A stretch of 64,000 nt of DNA from Moniliella sp. 'wahieum' (GCA_003971905.1 RSEE01000004.1:496001-560000), one strand, 5' to 3'. Positions 33,969 to 45,991 are shown, counted from the stretch's first letter. Made by a program: numbers and translations. The notes: generated by a model not told the origin, from the sequence alone.

Positions 33969-35990
33969 CTAGCTCGGCTTGGGTAGGAATGTTGCGGGGG
34001 CGGGGGCGAGAGATTGGGCGGGCAGATTGTGGGGTCTGCGGCGCGTGACTGTGGTCTGGGTTCGAAGGGTGCCGTTGGGCATGGCCCAGGCAAGCACGAG
34101 TGCCGGAAGGAGCACGGCAGTGGCGAGGATGCAGGTGAGGTACATGACCCGTACCCAGGCCTGGATGATCCCCGTCCGCTCGGGTGAGCCAAGCGGATAG
34201 GAAAGCGCGGTGGAGAGGGAGCCGTAGATTTTGCGGCGCTGCTCAGCATCAAGCTGAGGAAGCAGTTCGGCCAGGTGCCGGGGCAGACGGTCGGACACAA
34301 TCAACCCTGCCAGCGCCGAGCCCAACGCCGCCCCCACCTCAGTCACCAGCAGTTGGAACGCCGTCACCGTTGCCACATCCCGAGGAGCAGCATAGACTTG
34401 CGCCGCGACCTGCATCGTGATGGCCACCGCGCCGCCTCCGACGCCTTGCAGCAGTTGGCACAAGACCAGGAGGGGAGTTGGTCTTCATTATTACGGAAGC
34501 GTACCATCAAGCTTACCCCCACAATCCGCACCACCACGCCGAGGATCATGAGCGTTCGAAAACGTCGGGTGGTCGACATGACCCATCCGACCATCAGACC
34601 AACAAGAGTGGAGGTGATGTTCTGGGTGGTGGAAAGTAGGCAGTGCGGGTCTGATTCCATCCCTTGACAACCTGAATAAAGGCCGATAGGTAGGTGAAGG
34701 TGAGGGTGAACGAGGCAAAGTCAACCAGTCCGAGGAGGCAAACATAGATAGTTTGGCGGAGTGCATGGATGGGCACGATGGGAGTCTGGGTGCGGGTCTG
34801 CCAGTAGAGACACAGCGCAAGGAGTGTTCCCCCAGCCAGCGCGTACTGGGCATTGTCCTTGGACGAAAGTGGTCCCGAAGTGTCAAAGGTAATAGCAATA
34901 GGAGCCAGCCAACGGCAAACAGGCACAAACCGAAAAAGTCCAGCGAAGCACCAAGACGTCTCACTTTCTTCCCCCATGTCAAAGAATGAGGAAGATGGAG
35001 GCGGATGTGCCGACCTTGATCCCGTGGGCGTGAACTGAGATGAAGCGCGGGGCGCATGAGAGGCGTGGTAGGAGAGAAAGGAGACGGAGGTTGGGCGGAT
35101 GAAGCTGGGTCATCCGGGGACAGGCACCCGGCCCGGATTTGCCTGGTCAATAGAGAGGGTGATGAGCAGCGGCAAGGCGGCCAGGGGTACAAGCACTGCG
35201 TACGCGCCAATCCCCACTCGCCAACTGGCATTTCTAACGACCAGGTCAGCGAGTGGGCCAGCAAGAGCAAAGTTGATCAGGTATGGCAGATTGATTGCCC
35301 CCAGCACCAGGCCGCGATATTGAGGCGAAGTCGTGTCTGCAATGATGATGCTTTGAAGAATTGTATTCCCGTCGTTCCGGCAGACTGGATGACGACGCCC
35401 AGCAAGAAGCTCCGAAATGTACCTGCTGTGGCGACAAGGCTGTATCCTCCCGAGTAGAACGCGAGTGCGAGTGCCAAGGCCTCGGCTCGACCAAACACAT
35501 CACTCACCACGGCAATGGGGGGCTTGGCCACAGCATAGACCATCTGCTGGGCAATGCTGACAGTGGAAAAGGAGGCGAGCGCACCAAAATCCGAGAGACC
35601 CCAGTTGTAGTACAGATAGGCTGTATTGGACTCGAGCGAAGTGAAAAAACAAACGCAGAAGATGGCGCCGTACATGACGGCGAGGCGGCGGCGGCGGGCC
35701 CGCGCTGCGCGCATCGCCGCTCCACAACAGGGCTCGGGCGCGGACCAGACGCTGGAGGTACGGGCAAGATAACCTGAGGAGGGCGGATGATAGGTGGCGT
35801 TGTATTGGCGGGTGGAGGCGTGTTGGCTAGGCAGTAAAGGTTCTTGCTCTGTCCCAGATCCTGTTCCGTTAAGCCTCCCGTTGTCAGAGCAAGGGCCCGA
35901 TACAGCAAGGGGCAACGTGAGATGAGTAGGCGATGGAAGGGGTGGGTGAGCGATGGGGCAGGGACTGTGCTCTAACGCGGGATGGGACAA
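33969..35990 (-). CDS. Siderophore-iron MFS transporter (ARN/SIT family)
   Basis: This family imports ferric siderophores across the plasma membrane or endosomes by proton symport, with 14 membrane segments. Visible signatures are TM1 with AVMYGAIFCVCFFTSLESN and YLYYNWGLSDFGAL. Next come a TM with VSIAQQMVYAVAKPPIAVVS and DVFGRAEALALALAFYSGGY. The family-typical IIADTTSPQYRGLVLGAINLPYLINF follows, then ASLDFFGLCLFAVGWLLLLLPL and DFASFTLTFTYLSAFIQ. Near the C-terminus are QLLQGVGGGAVAITMQVAAQ and AFQLLVTEVGAALGSALAGL. A serine/proline-rich cytosolic N-terminus precedes TM1. The frame shifts near 35360, 35050, 34980 and 34640 (the last with a possible intron). Substrate cannot be told from sequence. 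Start 35990 is tentative. No siderophore biosynthesis gene is adjacent. Confidence 0.8.
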
Positions 35991-36733
35991 GTGGACGGGG
36001 GAGTGCAGGGGCGAACGTGGGGGAGGAAAAAGAGTGTTGGCGGTGGTGTCGAACGGTCAACCGACACGTCCGCCCAGGTGGCATGCAGAGCAGCAGGAGA
36101 AGATGGTTGAGGTGCATCTTCCTCCTGCTCCTCATCCTCTTCTTCTCCTTCCTCTTCTTCCTCTTCTTCTCGTCGTCATCGTCCTCGCCTTCTTCGCCGG
36201 CCGCTGTGTCGTGAATGCGCGGGGAGGGGGGTGGACGAAAGAGAAAACTAGCCTCCAGCGCGGCCACCTCGGCCCCGGCCAGTTGGTTGGGCCCCAGGAG
36301 AAGGGAGATGGCGCGGGGAGCGATGGGGAGGAAGCGGCCGGGTCGGACGGGGAGGCGGTGGACGCCGACGAGGCCGACAGGGCTGGCGACGCGGGCGGGC
36401 CAGCACCTTGGGCAGGCGGGGCCAGGGCAGACATGGGACACAGGCCGAACCCAGGCAGCCAGCAGTCGCACCTGGCCTAGCTGATCAGCTCCAGCGGTGT
36501 GGAGGCCGGCGGGATCGGGGTAGTTGCGGTGTGTGTGGGTGGTGGGTGGTGGTGGCAGCCCTCCAGCCGCCCGCTGGCCCAGACGGCGTAGGCCGAGCTG
36601 GCATATTTGGTAACCGGCACACTGCCCCTGCGCCGCCTGGAACAGCACGTGGCTACTGTCCATTTCACATTTTTTGTCCCGCCTTCCACCACCTCCACGA
36701 GTCGGGAGATCGAATTGGTCATCTTCATCGGCC
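35991..36733. other. Divergent intergenic region SIT transporter / acylphosphatase
   Basis: About 740 bp of low-complexity DNA, including a CTTCCTCCTCTTC pyrimidine run near 36120-36180 and GGTGTGTGTGGGTGGTGGGTGG near 36530. Frames here have skewed composition and no recognisable product. GATA-type (iron-regulatory) sites were not assessed systematically. Confidence 0.4.
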
Positions 36734-37079
36734 ATGCCGCGCATTGACTTTCGTGGTATGTCCTCCGCCTGCCTGTGCTGCGTGCCTGTGCAGGCGCGAC
36801 TGACCCCCGCCAGTGACCGGCAAAGTGCAGGGCGTCTTTTTCCGTCGCCACACCATCACCACCGCCCAGCAACTCGGCCTGCGCGGCTGGGTGCGCAACG
36901 ATCCCGATGGCGCGGTCGTTGGCGAGGCGAGCGGGACGCAGGCCACGATGGACGCCTTCGTATCCTTCTTGCACCAGGGCCCGCCAGCAGCCGTGGTGGA
37001 CAAGGTCACCATTGTCCCGTCCCAGCTAGCCGACGAGGCGCTGCCGCTGCCCTTTGCGCTCCGCAAGCACCTCGCCTAA
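36734..37079 (+). CDS. Acylphosphatase
   Basis: This small enzyme hydrolyses acyl-phosphates such as acetyl- or 1,3-bisphosphoglycerate. Exon 1 encodes MPRIDFR. An intron at 36756-36813 (GTATGT donor, CGCCAG acceptor) joins it to VTGKVQGVFFRRHT. This is the phosphate-binding loop with the catalytic arginine, followed by LGLRGWVRNDPDGAVVGEASG with the catalytic asparagine. It ends ALPLPFALRKHLA at TAA 37077-37079. The total, about 95 residues, is the normal size for the family, and no frame problem is seen. The annotation is secure despite the short length. Confidence 0.93.
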
Positions 37080-38911
37080 CCACGCAAATCTACGTGGAAC
37101 TACTGGACAACATAGCAGATCTAGATAGCTTCGTGCCTTCGCCACTGTTGCTCCCAGACATGCATCATGCATGCGCAGTGTTCCTGCAAGTAGGGTACAG
37201 TCATTCCGCCAGTGTTGGGTACAGGCCGATGAGCAACTCACTGTACAGTTCCTCCGCGCAACACCCGACTCCATCGTCCCGGTATTCACCAGAGGAGGAG
37301 GCTGGTTCCCTGGCGCTAGGCTCAGAGGGGATTTTTGCATCTCAGTCTGTCCAGGCTCATGCGGCGCCCACAGAGGGCGTCGTCGGTTGGTGCTTTGAGG
37401 CAGATGGTTGTGCAGGGCTGGGCCTCTCCTTGATAAGGGCGAAGATGGAGTGCTGCTGTTGAGTGAGGTAGGTGCGTACATCTCGGCGATCGTGGCAATG
37501 TCCTCAAACCTGGTGAGTTGGCAGCAAATTGGAAAGCAATAGTGAGCGTCATGGCATCATAGCAAGTAGTTGTCAATCAATCAGACGCTCTCGTGCAGGC
37601 GGCGTATCGCGCAGCCGCTCAGCTATGGAGCAACTAGAGCGACCCTCGCACCGCCTGACACTTTTTGCCCGAGACTAGCCAGATCCCCCCTGTGGGGACT
37701 GAAGGCATCATTTCTGCGCAAGCGCGATGGCCCTGTAAAGGCTTCGCCTGATCCTCCACGAAGTCTTGCAGTGCTGCGCCGAGCAGAGCTGTGCATGCCT
37801 TGGAATTCGCCCTGCAAATCCGCGTTGGCCTGGCGAGCCAATCATGTGGAGGGCCGAGACAGCCGGGTTGAGATCCTCTCGGGCCACCGGCACCTACTCT
37901 ATCCGCACGTTACGCAACACAGCATTGAGCTATTCAAGAGTTCTGTGGTCGTGTGCCCGGCCTTCTTAGCCGCTCGCTCGTACGCCGCCAGTAGGCGTCC
38001 GTGCAGCACTTGCCCAATATCCATTTGGCCCGACGAGCCAGGACCCTCACGCCTTGTTCCAGCACGTCGAATTCAATTCACCTAGTGCTTTCACCCTGCC
38101 AACTGGAGTGCAGCAACAGCATCTCGCGATTCTTCAGGGGCACCACCCAGGTGGCTGGGCAGACTTCCCAGCGGAGCCACGGCAGAATCGACGGGACGCA
38201 TGCGCTCAGAAGTGCGGCCATCGTGATGCACGAGAGGGAGAAGGATGATGGCGATTGACGGCGATCATGTTCACGGTAGCTGCACATTTACGCTTGGGCC
38301 GCGTCATGGCCGTAGACTTGGTTGTTACGGCTGGTAGGCCGCGTCGTACATCACGTGACGCGTGACGGGGCATGGCGATGCAGGAATGCATGGGGTGATG
38401 CATGATGCATGATGCATGGACCTCCTGGTCCTGCCTCGAGGCTTGGCGCTTGAACGTTGCAAATCGGAGAAGCACATGCCACATGCCACATGCCACCGGC
38501 CGCATGCCGCGTGTCCCAGAGCCGTCGGCGCATGCAACTTTCAACCAAGCGCACCCTCCGGGCTGCCGGGGTCCGTGCGCAGCGGGGGCGCAGCACGGGG
38601 CCAGCGTCCCTGGGCATCGCACCGCCCGGCTGTAGCCGACAGCGCTGCTATATGCTAGCCCATCATGCATGGCGCATGACGGTGACCGGTGAGTGTCCTG
38701 TCAGAGTGGCCGTGACGCGTGACGATGCGATCGATGACTAGTGACTACTCGCAGCCAACGGAGAAAAGCTGATACGAAGACTGGACAGACCGGCACGGCG
38801 CCGCAGTCGCAGCACTCCAGCCAGCCTCCCTACCACTCGGCATCGCCAGCGGTGGCTTTTTTCTTCTTCTTCTTCTGCCTTGCTGCTCTGCCCCACCACC
38901 TCCCTTGCGCC
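37080..38911. other. Long intergenic region with repeat motifs
   Basis: About 1.8 kb without recognisable coding. It holds CATGCATCATGCATGC at 37160-37175, CACGTGACGCGTGACG at 38352-38367, a GATGCAT tandem at 38397-38417, repeated CACATGCCACATGCC at 38475-38492, and GTGACCGGTGA with GACTAGTGACTAC at 38682-38745. A T-rich tract TTTTTTCTTCTTCTTCTT lies just before the SPE3-LYS9 start. Confidence 0.6.
38397..38417. repeat. GATGCAT tandem repeat, three perfect units
   Basis: Three exact heptamers GATGCAT lie about 500 bp upstream of SPE3-LYS9. Confidence 0.8.
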
Positions 38912-41221
38912 ATGGCCCAATTCTCCCACCCCCTTATCCGTGACGGCTGGTTCCACGAGATCAACTCCCAGTGGCCTGGCGAGGCCATGGGCCTCCAGGT
39001 CGTCCGCATCCTCCACCACGAGCAGAGCAAGTTCCAGGATGTGCTCGTCTTCGAGAGCACCACCTTTGGCAACGTCCTCGTCCTTGACGGTGTCATCCAA
39101 GCCACCGAGCGCGACGAGTTTTCGTACCAGGAGATGATCGCCCACCTCCCCCTGGCCAGCCACCCCAACCCCGAGCGCGTGCTGGTCATTGGCGGTGGCG
39201 ATGGCGTGCTGCGCGAGGTGGTCAAGCATGACTCGGTCAAGGAGGCCGTCCTGTGCGACATTGACGAGGCTGTGCCTCGTGTCAGCAAGCTGTACCTGCC
39301 CCACATGGCTCAGGGCCTGACGCACCCCAAGAGCACGGTGCACATTGGCGATGGCTTTGCCTTCCTCAAGCAGCCCGAGAACAAGGGGGCGTTTGACGTG
39401 ATCATCACGGATTCCTCCGACCCTGTGGGCCCAGCTCAGGCGCTGTTTGAAAAGCCGTACTTCCAACTGCTCAAGGAGGCGCTCAAGCCCCGGCGGACAC
39501 ATCTATACCCAGGCCGAATCGCTCTGGTTGCACCTTCCCCTGATCCGCGAACTGCGTCAGAGCACCAAGGAAATCTTCTCGGTGGCCGACTATGCCTTTA
39601 CCACCATCCCCACCTACCCCTCGGGCCAAATTGGCTTTGTCATCTGCTCCACCGAGCCGACGCGCAACGTGCGTGTGCCCGTGCGTGAGGTTCTGGGTTG
39701 CAAGTACTACAATGCCGATGTCCACAAGGCGGCCTTTGTCCTCCCCGAGTTTGCTCGCGCGGTCATTGAGGAGGGGCGGCGGCGCCGGGCCCTGTCGTGG
39801 CCTCGGGTGATGGGGGCCCCGCGTCCCGTGACGCTAAGAAGATTCTTCTGCTGGGCTCGGGCTACGTTGCCCGTCCCTTCGCCGAGTACGTTCTGCGTTA
39901 CCCCGAGTACAGCTTGACGGTCGCATCGTCGCGGTTGGCCAATGCCCAGCGCCTGGCTGAGGGTCTGGCGCGTACGACGGCCACTTCGGTTGATGTGAAC
40001 AACCATGCTCTGGCCGAGCTGGTCGGGCAGCACGACATTGTCATCTCGCTCATCCCCTACATTTACCACGCCAAGGTGATCGCGGCGGCGATCGAGAAGA
40101 AGGTTGATGTGGTTACCACTTCCTACGTCAGCCCTGCCATCCGCGAGCTGGCGCCCAAGATTAAGGCCGCAGGCATTACGGTGATGAACGAGATTGGTCT
40201 CGACCCTGGTATTGACCACCTCTACGCCGTCAAGGCCATTGCCGACATCCACGCTCAGGGAAAGAAGGTGAAGGAGTTCTATTCGTACTGCGGTGGCCTT
40301 CCTGCCCCCGAGGCGGCGGACAACCCGCTGGGATACAAGTTCTCGTGGTCCTCGGTGGCGTCCTGCTTGCCCTTCGCAACACGGCCAAGTTCTGGCAGAA
40401 AGGAAGCAAGGAGCCGGTTACCATTCCTGGCCCCGAGCTGATGAAGTCGGCCAAGCCTTACTACATTAGCCCCGCCTTTGCCTTTGTCGCGTACCCCAAC
40501 CGTGACAGCACGCAGTACCGCGAATGGTACAACATCCCCGAGGCTGAGACGGTGGTGCGTGGCACGATGCGCTACCAGGGCTTCCCCGAGTTTGTCGAGC
40601 ACTTGTCAAGCTCGGCTTCCTCGACGACTTTGCCAAGCCTTACCTCACCCTGCCCAACATCAAGTCCTGGGCTGACATTTTGGCGGCCGTGACCGGCTCG
40701 CAGAGCACGGACCCAGCTTCGCTCGCGGCCGCGGTGCGCAAGATTGTGGAGTTCAAGACGGAGGAGGAGGCGGACATGGTACTCCGTGGTCTGCGCTGGC
40801 TTGACCTCTTTAGCTCAGATGTGACCGCCACTGTTCGTGGCACGGCGGAGCAGGAAAAGGAGCACCAGGCAACCTTCTCGACTCGCTCTGCGCTACGCTC
40901 GAGCTCAAGTGCCAGTACGGCCCCGAGGAGCGCGACATGGTCATGCTCCAGCACAAGTTCGTCACCGAGGACAAGGATGGTAACGAGGCGACCCTCACCT
41001 CTACCTTGCTCGACTTTGGCGTGCCCAACGGCTTCTCTTCGATGGCCAAGACGGTGGGTGTGCCGTGCGCGATCGCCACCAAGCTCATCCTGGAGGGCAA
41101 CCCCGGACTCAAGAAGCCTGGCGAGATTGTCGCCCCGTACTCCCTCGACGTTACGGAACCCATCCGTCTCGAACTCGAGAAGGAGGGCATTCCTCGAGGA
41201 GCGCTGGATCTAAGTGGATGA
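38912..41221 (+). CDS. SPE3-LYS9: Spermidine synthase-saccharopine reductase fusion (Spe3-Lys9)
   Basis: This bifunctional polypeptide combines polyamine and lysine biosynthesis. Residues 1 to about 290 are spermidine synthase (putrescine + decarboxylated SAM): start [18 protein letters not shown], then [37 protein letters not shown] and [14 protein letters not shown]. About 30 linker residues later the saccharopine reductase part begins: [20 protein letters not shown] (Rossmann loop). It continues with [55 protein letters not shown] and the end [19 protein letters not shown]. There is no stop between the halves, only a one-base frame step near 39790. Further one-base steps lie near 39490, 40345, 40605 and 40865. 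The fusion is known from basidiomycetes such as Cryptococcus. No introns are evident. Confidence 0.95.
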
Positions 41222-42998
41222 CTAAAGGCGAGACTCGTCCCATCTTCCCCCCTCGGAACGCTTGTTTGTGTGTTGTGGAGCGATGCCGTTGGCTCCAGTA
41301 TGAATGGATGGCATAGGCATCAGTATGGTTCTATCTGTAGCATCCAATCGTGCACCACACTGCTAAAGCAAAGATGCTATCAGTAAAGCCAGTATTGCGT
41401 TGGTCTTCGATCGAGCTTCAACCAACGTCCATTCCTGCAGCCCGTCCGTCGGTGCGAACTGCTACTGCTATAGTAGCAATAGTGTAATCCTGGCGACCGG
41501 CCGAACCTGATCGATATCAGGGATCACTAGCACTCGATCACATGATAATCGTCGATCGCATTATCGTGCCAGGATGCTCATGCGCTCATAACTGACTGAA
41601 AGCTGCCCAAGTCAGATGCGCATGTCAATCACGAGATAGATGATGATACGATGCACGATGCATCTGATCTTCTGATCTCTGAGGATCTCTCGATCCTTGA
41701 AGTCAGCTTGAAGGTTGAAGACGTTGAAGCTTGATGCCTACACGTGACGTCGCATTAAGCATTGGGATGCAACACCGTTCGCACGAAGTAGAATCATCAG
41801 GCTGCGGCCCAGGAGGGGGTGTGGATCTCTCCGCAAAGAGATCCTGACTTGCGAGATCAGCGCCAGCTCCATCAGCGCCAACGCCGACTGCTGAGCGCGC
41901 TCCTGGCTCAGGCTGAGCCCTCAGGCTGAGCGCGCTCAGACTGAGCAGCTTAGCATTCTTGGCCTCATTCGGGCAGATAGCTTGAGTAGTCTGAACAGGA
42001 GCTTGGCACCGCCGTCTCAGATCTCACATCTCACACTACTGCCCCCCTGTCCCTCGCAACATTCCCCGCGCGGTGGGGGCGAAGATCGGGCGACATCTGA
42101 CGCACTCAACGACTGGTGGCGCGTGGCGCGCCAGAAAAATAAAAATTGCAAAACGGCGACGGCGTCCCCTGCTCTGGTCCAGGTAGACACACAAGTGGAC
42201 GGGTCGTACGATTGCTGCCCTGGCCCCCACCACCCATTGCCGACAGTCGACAAACGTGTCTCTTGCCTGCTGCCCCCGTCTCGCCACTTCACTGTGCTGG
42301 TCACGCGCTCTTTTACCCACCGGTCAGGCTGAGCCGTACACTGCATGTGCAGTGAGAGTACTGAGTGTGGCTCATGAACCCATCCTGTCCCCAGACGCAC
42401 GCAGAGTCTGCCTCCGTTTTCCTTTTGCCCCTTCGTTATTGACAGGAGCGCGGTGGATACGAGGGGACCAATCTGACCATCGGTAACTAGTAAGCAAGCA
42501 ATCCCCACAACTGTTGCATGCTTGAATACCTGCTAACCAGACTGTCCCCTATATTGAACCGCCATTCTTCCTGCCCCCACCACGTTCAGTCGTTCGCCCG
42601 GCGGCAGGGAAAACAAAAGGTGTGTCGTGATCCTGAGCCTGTGGGACCAAACTACGAGGAGACCGGACCGCGCATGCGCTCAACGGAGAACATGGCCGAC
42701 GCCCTCAAGCCCCTCGCTCCTCGAGCTCAAATCATTTTTCTTTATGGCGCTGTCCGTATTACTTGAAGATGAGGCTCTTAATAGCGTCAAGGGGCCTCAC
42801 CGGCCCCGTCCTCATGGCCCATATGAGGTTATCATGTCATTTTCCTCAACTCCATCACTAACGTTTGCTTAAACTAGGCGCGATCCTACTTAACGTTTTC
42901 ACCTTCATCTTCCACCCTCCAAGCGCTTGCACCACGGCACCCATTGTTGTCCTCCTCCTTATTTTCATCCTGCTCATCCCGGACGACAATTGCTCAAC
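41222..42998. other. Intergenic region
   Basis: About 1.8 kb with no conserved coding. It includes AT-richer sequence with many GATC-containing palindromes (41500-41700), TTGAAGGTTGAAGACGTTGAAG at 41706-41727, CACGTGACGTCGC at 41742, and a CAGGCTGAGCGCGCTCAG inverted repeat near 41895-41945. Confidence 0.5.
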
Positions 42999-43810
42999 AT
43001 GGAAAATGACATCGCATCCCTTGAAAAGGAATCCCATCGTCCCCATCCGCGTCGGCAGTGGCGAAAGGAGCAAATTGATGCTGGTCTAATCGACCCTTTG
43101 ACAGGCGATTTTGTTCCCCGCCCGCCCAGGGCGCTCCTTTGCTTCTTCAAATCCTTACTGGGCCTATGTGCGGCCGCCATTTTCCTCGTCTTACTTACAG
43201 GAGAGGCCGTGAAGGGCGATCCGCTTTGGGGCTGTCGCACAAATTGGCTGTCCCGACACAGCTGGCGTGCTGTATGTCATTCTCGTTGCCCAAACTCAAT
43301 GCTGGTGTGGCTTCTGTTCTGACCCTTCCCTATTCAAATATGTAAGGAACGACCACGAGGCATGACCATGTCAGAGCTTTCGCACTTTGATGGCCGTTCC
43401 CCCGATCAACTCATCTATTTGGCCATTAAGGGGGACGTGTACGATGTAAGCCACAAACGTTACCTGTACGGACCTGGAGGAGGATACGCCTTCTTTGCCG
43501 GCCGTGACGCCAGTCGTGCCTTTGTCACGGGCTGTTTCCAGGACCACTTGACCCATGACATCCGCGGTCTTACTGCCGCCGAATTGGAGGTGCGTCCACA
43601 GTTTCCACTCCCCTCCCCCCCCCTCTCCGAGATGTATATGCCCCGAGCAGTGTGCTAATGACCCACGGAGGACAGACTCTGGACCGCTGGCACACATTTT
43701 TTGAAAAGAACGATAACTATCGACGCGTCGGCTACTTGATTGACCTCCCACCCATTGACCCAGCGTCTCCTGTGCCGACGGGGTTCTGCATGCACCAGCC
43801 CTCTCGTTGA
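42999..43810 (+). CDS. Membrane-associated cytochrome b5-like heme-binding protein (MAPR / Dap1 type)
   Basis: MAPR proteins bind heme and support cytochrome P450s and sterol metabolism in the ER membrane. Exon 1 (42999-43271) encodes MENDIASLEKES, a basic stretch and one membrane helix LCFFKSLLGLCAAAIFLVLL. A likely intron (about 43272-43345, GTATGT donor) joins WRA to ERPRGMTMSELSHFDG. The b5-like core follows: IYLAIKGDVYDVS, YGPGGGYAFFAGRDASRAFVTGCF and DIRGLTAAELE. A second intron (43590-43675, GTGCGT donor, GGACAG acceptor) leads to TLDRWHTFFEKNDNYRRVGYL and the stop TGA at 43808-43810. The core tyrosines typical of MAPR heme ligation (YGPGG and YAFF region) are present. The call is firm; the exact first-intron acceptor is inferred. 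Confidence 0.88.
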
Positions 43811-44575
43811 ATCCGCCTTGTCTATACTTTCGCACACTCTTTGTCCGTTATTCTTGGGTTTCCTGCACTTCATATTGTCACCTTGACTTTCCCTGTTGTA
43901 TGGCGTGTGAGATCGTCAGCAGTTCAGTGCCATGTCTTAATAGCCTGTCTCTATTGGGCTTTTTGATGCCCTACGAGAGACCTGAGAAGGATAGATGGAT
44001 GCCGCGTCCCCGGTTTCATGCCTGTGCCCTCATCTTCCCATTTTGCTTTTCCCCCTCTCTCTTACAGGCTTCCTCTGTCGTCTGCGTATCCTCATTTTCT
44101 GGCCACCACAGCGGTTGGGGGTGGTAGCGTGCCCCCTATCTGATGATAAATGATGGCATACTCACTCCACCAACACTGGGTCTGTCATACTTGTAGCTCA
44201 GTGGCTGGCGCTGATCCGTCCCGCTTCCGTTTCCGGTTTCTTTGTCTCGAACGTCTGGCTATTTCCCTGTTCTTCTGCTTCGCTCCATATCCCCTGTTCT
44301 TGCTTCTTCCCCCCGAACGATTGCTACACTCCCCGACCGTGTCTCGACTCTGGTCTCCCTCGCCAGGCCCCGACTGTGACAATGTCGATCAAGTTTTTGC
44401 GGGAAAAAAGGAAAAAAAAAGGCCGAGGTGTTTGAAACAATGAAACAATAGCATTGCCTTTGAGGATCTGAGACGATATCGAAAAGCTTCAGCCTCCACT
44501 GCTTGCATTCGTCGGTCGGGTGCGGCAGCCACCCAGACATCCTAGATCACTGCGACCATCTGCATTTTTCTCACC
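43811..44575. other. Intergenic region
   Basis: About 0.76 kb, mostly pyrimidine-rich, lies between two genes on the same strand. No coding or RNA was recognised. Confidence 0.5.
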
Positions 44576-45991
44576 ATGGTGTCTGGGGATCCGCCCAAGA
44601 TGCCTCTTCCGCGCCTCGGGACGCTTGGCATGTTCATTCTGGACAAGTTCCACTACCTGCAGCCCGACGGCCCCCGAATCCCCATCCGACCGCGGCTTCC
44701 CCCCCAAGTGGGCGGCGGGGGCACGTACGTGTGTGTAGGTGCGTCAGACCTCCGTCTCAACCTTGGTGCCCGGCTGACCTTCCCGTTGCCTCTCTTTAAC
44801 TCGAACCAGCGGCGAGCATGTGGTACGTTTTTTCTGGCTCCATCTGGCTCCCATGCTTCCCCTCGCCGCGTGCCGGGATTGCTAACGCGAAATTCTGAGC
44901 AGGCTGGCCCCCAACCGAGTGTGCATGGTGGTCGATCGGGGCACTGACTGGGACAGCGACTGGCAGCGGCAACTGGACCAGTACGTTGATACGTCCTCCT
45001 TGCAAGAAGGAGAGGTGGGCATCTGGCACTTCCGCCCCCGGGAGGGTAAGACGACGCTCGCTCTCAACGTCTTCCGCGGAGATACGCGAGAGTATGAGTA
45101 TCCGGCTGGCCGGGTGCGCATCTACCCCCAGGACCTGTTGATGAAGGATGTTCATACGGGCAAGATTGGTATACCGGAAGTTCTGCATCTCGTGTGCTCC
45201 CCCGAGCGAGCGAAATCGATTGCGGAAGTTACAAGTGTTTATGCCTCGGAAGGACGGGGCGCCTTTCGCAATGCTGACCCGGACCCAGCACCCATGCTGA
45301 TCTGGGAGCCCATGCCAACGGATGCAGTGCCAAAGAACTTGGACGCATGCCTGGCACTCTTTGAGAAGGTGCACTTATTTAGTCCGAATCATGAGGAGGC
45401 CGCTTGCCTCCTCTCGGTTACCCTGCCCCCCCAAGAAGACGAGGAAGGTATGGTGGCTGCTGTCGAGCAGATGGTCTCCAAGTTGCTCGCTTTGGCCGGG
45501 GAAATGGGACTGCCGCGAACCCCAGTGATTGGCCTGAGGTCGGGCAAGTTGGGCACCTATCTTGAGCCAGCCCATCTCTCCCCCTCACGTACAGAGAGCC
45601 GGAGAGGCTTCTGGGTCGCAGCCTACCACGACCGTTCTATGGCGCACCGTGTGGTCGATGTCACGGGCGGAGGAAATGGATGGCTCGGTGGGTACGCATC
45701 CGCCATGGCCGATGCGGTTGCAACTCAGCCCAAAATCAAGGTCATGATGGACAAGGACACTTTGTTACGAGCTGGTGTGCGTGGCAGCGTTTCGGCCTGT
45801 AAGTTGTCTTCTCCGCACGTATTTGCGCTAGATCCTGACCGGTCCATCCAGCCTACATGATTGAGCAGTTCTCTCTTCCGCCGGCTTCCAACTTCCTTCC
45901 TGGTGCAACAGCTGTTGGCAGCGAGGAAGGGGTTGATGAAGGAGCCCAAGCCCGCTTCGATCGGCTCTACAAACGGGTCACTGCAGGATAA
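44576..45991 (+). CDS. PfkB-family carbohydrate kinase, Mak32-like
   Basis: Mak32-like proteins are divergent ribokinase-fold proteins of unknown substrate; yeast Mak32 is needed for stability of the L-A helper virus. The start MVSGDPPKMPLPRLGTLGMF and ILDKFHYL is followed by PPQVGGGGT. Introns in the 44725-44905 region lead to ASMW and LAPNRVCMVVDRGTDWD. Later landmarks are ALNVFRGDTREYEYP, LHLVCSPERAKSI, LIWEPMPTDAVPKN, FSPNHEEAACLL, and the anion-hole region VVDVTGGGNGWLGGYASA. A last intron (about 45800-45852) joins to YMIEQFSLPPASNFLPG, with the end at KRVTAG and TAA 45989-45991. The catalytic Asp of typical PfkB kinases (DTTGAGD) is Asn here, so catalytic activity is doubtful. That change is, as far as I recall, shared within the Mak32 group. 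Confidence 0.8.
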
